Source of the DNA: Hippasteria phrygiana
Taxonomy: Eukaryota > Echinodermata > Asteroidea > Valvatida > Goniasteridae
Direction of reading: 5' to 3'
NCBI GenBank assembly: GCA_037893225.1
Contig: JAZGUH010000331.1
Span: 2,046,001-2,110,000, forward strand
Length of the DNA stretch: 64,000 nt
The number at the start of each line of letters is the position of its first letter. The stretch's first letter is position 1. The notes beneath the pieces are model-generated. The model was given only the letters and a program-made list of their open reading frames with translations, ran no database searches and was not told where the DNA came from. Below, piece by piece: positions 57,413 to 64,000 of this stretch. Both the position numbers and the translations under genes were made by a program.

Positions 57413-58870
57413 GCTTTTCCGAAAAATTTTCGGAAAAGGCTTTGTTTTTGTTCTGATTTTTTTTTTTTTTCTTCTTCTTCTTCTTCTTCTTCTTCTTCTT
57501 CTTCTTTTAGTTCTGACCAAAATCCCATAGACTTTGTACACGAATTTTGTCGGCGGCACTTTAGGTCTTAAAAAACCTCAGAACCTAACCAAACTTACCT
57601 CAAACATAGACGCTAAACTGAAATTGTATGTCGTAGAGTGACGTCATGATGACGTCATCAAGTGATTTTTTATGAATTTTTGAATTTTATAAATCGTAAC
57701 ATTCTTTTCAATATATCTAGCGAACAAAACAAGATATTTTCAAAATTCTTTTTGTTATAGCTTTGGTATGTCTCAAAGATATGTCTTAAAAGGGAAAAAT
57801 TGTGTGACGTCATGATGACGTTATCAAAAATGTGTTTTTTTGTTAACGCATGTAAGGGTCAATCCGATTACAAAAATGTATATATTGAATTTTCCTGTAC
57901 CCAATTCCAAAATTTCATGATCGTGGCTCACTCAAGTAAGAAATGACAGCCATTTCAAAATTTAGACCAAATTCAATATAACACAAAGGAATTCTGGGAC
58001 GGGCTGATAACCATGGCTATTATGAGCTTGCTGTTTATAAAAGGGGTTGATTTCTAGTCTTTTTTCAAGTCGCTGAATTTTTGAAGTTTTAAAATCGTAA
58101 CATTCTTTTCAATATATCTAGCGAACAAAACAAGATATTTTCAAAATTATTTTTGTTACAGCTTTGGTATGTCTCAAAGATATGCCCTAAATGGCGAAAA
58201 TTGTGTGACGTCATGATGACGTCATCAACAATATTTTTTTTTTTAAACGCATGTAAGGGTCAATCTGATTACAAAAATGTATACATTGTATTTTTCTGTA
58301 CCCAATTCCAAAATTTCATGATCGTGGCTCACTCAAGTAAGAAATAACAGCCATTTCAAAATTTAGACCAAATTCAATATAACACAAAGGAATTCTGGAC
58401 GGGCTGATAACCATGGCTATTATGAGCTTGCTGTTTATAAAAGGGTTGATTTCTAGTCTTTTTTCAAGTCGCTGAATTTTTGAAGTATTAAAATCGTAAC
58501 ATTCTTTTCAATATATCTAGCGAACAAAACAAGATATTTTCAAAATTCTTTTTCTTATAGCTTTGGTATGTCTCAAAGATATGCCCTAAAAGGCGAAAAT
58601 TGTGTGACGTCATGATGACGTCATCAAAAATATTTTTTTTTTTAACGCATGTAAGGGTCAATCCGATTACAAAAATGTATACATTGAATTTTTCTCTCCC
58701 TAATTCCAAAATTTCATGATCGTGGCTCACTCAAGTAAGAAATAACAGCCATTTGAATATTTAGACCAAATTCAATATAACACAAAGGAATTCTGGGAAG
58801 GGCAGAAAACCATGGATTAAATGTACATGCTGTTTATAAAAAGGGTTGATTTATAGTCTTTTTCAAGTCG
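57413..58870. repeat. Second CRE-type array; ~400-bp unit, 3 copies
   Basis: The head 57413-57660 equals 53276-53640. Then CGAACAAAACAAGATATTTT recurs at 57721, 58122 and 58521 (period about 400). Each unit has one GTGACGTCATGATGACGTCA block and TTTCATGATCGTGGCTCACT. Confidence 0.9.
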
Positions 58871-59389
58871 CTAATCACAGGTAGCTGTGGAAATAGGTAT
58901 CCGAAACCGTGCGTAACGTTTCGCTAACTTACTAATCATGCAGAATCAAGCCTAACAAAGTACGTACATACGCTGCAGATGCCAAATTTCCACACGCATA
59001 GTCTACAACAAAATCTATCCGTACATGCGAGATTCGCCGTTTAGAGCTGGAAGGACTTACATTGGGTTTACTGCGGTTTTTGTTTGGAGCGCCGATATCT
59101 TCCGTTTCCCTGAATATATCAACCAAACACTCACCCAAAATGCAGAGTAGTCATTCATGCAGCGACTGATCCCCTCAAAATGAGAATACGATCAAGTTAA
59201 ACCCGAAAAAAAACATTTTTCGTGCAACCCGGAGCATGCACAAACGAGCTGTGCATATTATAGTAGTGGATTCTTAAACATGACATGGATACATGTTTGC
59301 GTATATCGGCCAGCGGCACTGCGCGCGCCTCGGGGCTCAACGGGTGCCTCTTGGAGTTGGACGTGAAATTCGACTTTTCGTCCGGCTCG
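58871..59389. other. No gene recognised
   Basis: Single-copy-looking DNA; short frames have no motif. Confidence 0.5.
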
Positions 59390-59615
59390 TATTTGAACCT
59401 TAGTGTCTGCACCTTAATCCTCGAACTCTACTTGTATCTCAAGTGACGTATCTAGTATTTTGGAGGCCGTTGTAAGGGTGAAACCGGATGCTTTTGTTGA
59501 GACTTCAGATACATATTCAGAAAAACCACACGATCACTGCAGACGACCTTAGACGCTACTATCGGCAGATCATGTCCAAACGTTTAAAAAGGCGATAGAG
59601 GCTCCAATGGAGGAA
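59390..59615 (+). mobile_element. Foldback-family relic (right arm)
   Basis: TGACGTATCTAGTATTTTGG, AGATCATGTCCAAACG and AAAAAGGCGATAGAGG match 29465-29610. The left arm was not found nearby. Confidence 0.65.
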
Positions 59616-59689
59616 GTTCAGTAGCGGACAGCAACATGTTTCAATTTGGTGGTCCAGATATTCAGGTAAGCATGTCGAAAATTGCGAGA

Positions 59690-60535
59690 TTTTACTTTAA
59701 TATTCCGCACCAGCATGGTTCAGAAGCAGCGAAATCTTGGAAAATAAACCAACCCTGCTTGCCTAAATATGTGGCACTACGTGTTATTTTTAAAGATTTA
59801 TCTCCTAAATATTTGTGGAATATGAGATAGAAATTTACATAGTACAAAATATATATATGAACACTCTACATGTACATTACTAAAAGAAATTTGTGACCAT
59901 ACACTGCCAATAATACATGTAGGCCTAAAGTCAACACAAATTAACATGTTTTTCCTCTATTTAGCAGTGCAAATTCTCCAACAAAAGCCTCAAATGTATG
60001 TGATTACACAATTCTGAACATGAATGATTGCAGATAAATGCTTTGACATGTTGGACAGACATTTTCAACACAACTTGAAAAAGTTGTTGTTGGGGAGTGA
60101 GTTATGCTCCTATACTAGTCTTGTCTCAGAAAAGTTACAACCCAGTCTGCAAGTAGGGCCTACATGTAGTACATCTGTACAAATTATAAACCCAACCAGC
60201 TAGTCAGATACAGCGAAATCTTGGAAATTAACCAACCCTGCTTGTCTAAATATGTGCCACAACCTGTTACTTCAAGATTTATCTCCTAAATATTTGTGGA
60301 AAATGAGACACAAATTTACTGTACATGTATGTGAACACTGTAGTGAAAATTCCCTAACAAAATTACAAAATTCTGAGGAGAGATTTTACTTTAATACCCC
60401 TACCAGCATGGGTCAGAAACACAGAAATCTTGGGAAATAACCAACCCTGTTTGTCTAAGTATGTGGCACAACGTATTTCAAGATTTATTTCCTAAAGATT
60501 TGTGGAAAATGAGACAGAAATTTACATATGTACAT
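59690..60535 (+). repeat. Diverged repeat, 3 copies
   Basis: CCAACCCTGCTTGTCTAAAT ... GATTTATCTCCTAAATATTT ... ATGAGACAGAAATTTACA recurs at about 59751, 60231 and 60442, with TTTTACTTTAATACCCC nearby. No coding meaning seen. Confidence 0.7.
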
Positions 60536-63035
60536 GTACATGTATATAAACACTGTAGTACATGTACATTAATTTCTGACCAGACACTGCCAAGAATAAT
60601 TAGGCTATGTATAGTGAACACAAACTGTTTTCCTCTATTTAGCAGTGAAAATTCCCCAACAAAAGCCTCCAACTAAAGGTTGTGCCATATGATGACACGA
60701 TTATGAAGAGAGATTTTACTTTCAAACCCCCACCAACTGAATAAACTGAAGAGTTTGATGTCTAAAATACATGTTTTCGGGGAGTGAGATATGCCCCTAC
60801 TTGTCTCAGAGAAGTTAATTATTATTATTATACACAGCCTAGTCTGCAAGTTGGGCCTGGGGGCATGCATGTATCTGTACAAATTATAAACCCAACCAGC
60901 TCACCCTGAACCCCAGATAAAAAACCCAAAACTCAACACATGAATAAAATATAGAAATACACAGGGGACAATTTTTATTGTTCCTTATTTCAGATTTGAT
61001 GACAGCATGTACATTTGTCAGTGAAGATGGCAGTGGATCAAACAGAATTGAGCTGCAGTACCTAACTTTTGCCATATCTTAAGAACTTTATTCAACACTT
61101 TCTTTAATAAACCACCTTCTGTGTACTTACAGACAGCAATATTGAACAAATGGAAGTCAGACTTTTGCAATTGAAATTTACAGTGATATGGTACAAATAA
61201 GCGATGGGTTTCACATGTAACATTGACACCAGTGTCTATGTTACATGTAAAATCCACAAAAATTCATATTTTATGCCTCATATTTACTGAAGAGGTCTGA
61301 TTTTCATATATTTTCATTAGAGATGTATATCCTTAACTAGTTCATAAAATGTTCAAGGCAAATCAATGGAAATATGTCAGAAAATGTGTTTTTGTTTCAC
61401 ATGTAACACGAACACCATATATTTTTCATTTACGGAATGACCCATCAGCCTATATCTACCAGCTTTCTTAGAAGAGTCGCAAGTTTTATACCATAATAAG
61501 ACCTACTTATAAGTTTATAAAATTAGTAACAATTAGACAAATTAATAAAAGCAGAGAGAATATAATGACATTTTAAGGTACTGGTTTCACGTGTAACAGG
61601 ACACCAAATTTGGAGGAATGTCACACATTTTGACAATATATCTTCATCGAGTGTGAAAAACAATCCAAAGAATCCTGTATTTGACTTGTGAAACTACTAA
61701 TTGCAAGTGTGCATGAACAACGTATCCAGATCAGGGAAAACTGATAAAGGTAGAAAATATATATTTTAGGGTTTAAACATTGCCCTTTTTGGCAAAATGT
61801 CACACTTTATGTACCCAACTTCATGGAATGAACCACATACATGTAGGTTTAACTCAATACACGTAAGCTCAATGTAATGTGGGCACATAAACATGATATA
61901 ATTGAAAACAAGATCTGAGATGGTAGCTGAATATTAAACCTAATCATGTAAATGATATCTTAACCATAAAAGTCCTCAATTCTCAGTAGATGATTTTCAC
62001 ACACCCTAGGAGATTATTAGGGTAAAGGTTTGTATGCAATCTGTTTAGACTATAAGAAAATAAACTTTAAAAGAAAACAAAGCAGACTGTACATACCTAC
62101 ATGTTGATATTTAATGGTGGCCGCATTGAATAGTTTTATTCCACCATGATTGTTTGCAGGGGGGGGGGGGTCCTGTTATCAACTTGGATGAGAAATGTGC
62201 AGTATGGTGATGATGCTGTAACTTATAATACCACAGAGATTTTAAGACAAACAATTCTTTTAAATATTATATTACTGAAAAGAGTAAATAGAATTAGAAA
62301 TAGAATGAGGGCCAATAGTAGTCATGTTAGGTTAACCCTATTGTGGATTTTTATTGATTCAATTTTTTGGTAATTTTGGAGGACAATTTCAGTTAAAAGT
62401 TGTGACCATTATTGCTAAATTGCTAATTTTATAATTGAAAATTTGAGCCTAATTTATTTCTGATCAATTTGTTATAAATATAAAAATAATGTTATGAGTC
62501 ATTTAAAATAGTAACAATAAACAAACACGAATTATTATAGAAAATTAAATGATCAAAACTAAATAAAAACAAATTAAAGCCAGTCGCAGCACTGACAGAA
62601 AATTGGGCATTGCAAATAGCGTCGCCAATGCCGGTTCGCGTGAATCTCTCTACTGACGTGCTAGCTCCATGTGTCTGCTGCATGTGATTTAGCCATTTAC
62701 TATCTTTCTTCTTTCTATCTTTTTTCTGTCTTCTTTGCTGATGGTAGCTGTTAGTGCCACAGCCATTATGTACATCTTATAATATATCATCTTATCTTGT
62801 TTTTGTTATTAAAGTGGGTGGATCGGATGGCTGTAATGGGAGGAGGGCATTATTAATTAACACTTATTTTCAAAAGCTAACAAATGGTTAGCCCCATCAG
62901 GGGTTCATCAGTACCATAATACCAAACAACTTTTTTCTGCAAAATGATATTAAATGTCATGGAAATTTAGTCTTGGAAAGTCATGGAAAGGTCATGGAAT
63001 TTGGTTTTCAGATTTCTGTGGGAACCCTGACTTGA
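60536..63035. other. No gene; weak ~188-bp repeat at 61200-61800
   Basis: GTTTCACATGTAACA plus ACACC recurs at 61209, 61395 and 61585. A G tract lies at 62160-62170. The rest is AT-rich without recognisable genes. Confidence 0.45.
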
Positions 63036-64000
63036 CTTTCAATGATGGTCATCACATGTCACGTGACATCATCTTAAAGGGGCATTTTTCGAAGCCATAT
63101 ATCTATGGAAGTACAAGTCCGATTAAGTTGATACGTGGTATCTAGATAGGCCAGCATGTGTTACAGATGGAAATTGATGTGACGTCATGATTACGTCATC
63201 ATACGATTTTATAGTATTCTTTTAGTTTTTGAACCTTTTAAAGTCATATCTCATCAACGGTACATACTAATTTCGAAAACAAATTATTAGGTCCGTTAGG
63301 TCATAGATACTTACATATAAATGCGAAAAATGGGTGCCGTCATGATGACGTCATCAAAAATGTGCTTTTTTTAAAAGCACGTATAAGGGTAGGTTTGATC
63401 GTCATGAAAATTGGTGGGCCAGTTGGTATTGTCATAGCATGTAAAATTCGAAATGCCGTCATGATCACGTCATTGGCTGATTTTTTGTGAATCTTTAAAT
63501 GTTTCACATTTCATTGTAGGCCTACTCTCCAATTCTATATTGTCATTGATCAAATTGACTCCAATCTTGACACAGGCCAAGACCACGTTGCAAATTTGCT
63601 TTGAGAAGTGCTGGCGTTATAACGTCATCATGGATCACGCAGCATGAACTTAAAGGTCGAGTTTGAAGTTAGAAATTTGGGTCATGAAATAATCTCAGAT
63701 CTTAGAAACCTCATCAAAGACAAGACCCGTAACAACTTTTATGCTGAAAAAAAATTTAAAAAACGGAAAAGCCCTATGTTCTGTTCTTGTAACAGACATA
63801 GAAGTCTAGTTTTTCTTCTTCTTCTTTTAGTTCCGACCAAAATCCCATAGACTTTGCACACGAATTTTGTCGGCGGCACTTTAGGTCTTAAAAAACCTCA
63901 GATCTTAACCAAACTTACCTCAAACATAGACCCTATGCTGAAATTGCATGTCGAAGAGTGACGTCATGATGACGTCATCACGTGTCACGTGACGTCATCT
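63036..64000. repeat. Third CRE-type satellite array, runs off the window
   Basis: It repeats the words of 53471-55300 (GTCACGTGACATCATC, TTTGAACCTTTTAAAGTCATATC, GACGTCATCAAAAATGTGCTTT). A fresh head follows at 63805-63870 (CTTCTTCTTCTTTTAGTTCC, CCCATAGACTTTG). Confidence 0.88.

Overview
This is eukaryotic, animal-type DNA: AT-rich, with GT-AG introns, abundant (ACATGTA)n-like words, no bacterial operons, and almost everything made of satellites and DNA transposons. The TE content (P-like, EnSpm-like, Mutator/foldback-like, pogo/Tigger-like, tRNA-SINE) fits a marine invertebrate genome (echinoderm, hemichordate, cephalochordate or lophotrochozoan). The species cannot be fixed from the sequence alone. 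No ordinary host gene was recognised.

Layout. 1-13985: one large higher-order satellite built from a 15-bp unit (CCCGCACCCTTAAAA), alternating with 25 copies of a conserved module and 11 copies of a long spacer that carries an exon-like segment. 14033-22015: relics and repeats. These include a broken EnSpm/CACTA-like transposase (15470-16576) cut by a GTCG/CGAC-rich insertion, a 980-bp pogo/Tigger-type non-autonomous element with TA target duplication (17974-18953), a G-tract, and a ~240-bp tandem array. 22486-24110: a 47-bp satellite whose unit is a hairpin. 25866-26117: a 17-bp minisatellite. 27165-28500: foldback DNA.

28499-39847 is the most interesting part and can be read as a nested structure. 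A long-armed foldback (Mutator-like) element is flanked by a 9-bp repeat, GTCGTGAGG. It was entered near its right tip by a 10,177-bp P-superfamily element (29617-39793). That element has ~30-bp terminal inverted repeats beginning CATGGAGG, a 7-8 bp target duplication (GTCCAAG) and a 13-bp subterminal inverted repeat. It carries two convergent, intron-containing genes. ORF1 (+) begins with a C4HC3 PHD finger and has one in-frame stop. ORF2 (-) is an apparently intact five-exon, 868-residue P-like transposase with D446/D548/E804, whose N-terminus resembles the zinc-binding region of RAG1. A second P-like insertion has left a footprint 11 bp beyond the right copy of the target duplication.

39848-53270: tRNA-SINEs, homopurine/homopyrimidine tracts, a TIR element rich in CCCAACTATAGTTGGG (44322-46012) and a ~226-bp satellite with CCGGATCC (47090-49210). 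53276-64000: arrays of related satellites that repeat the palindrome TGACGTCA (a CRE/ATF-type word), interrupted by a 28-bp perfect palindrome, further foldback relics and unremarkable AT-rich DNA.
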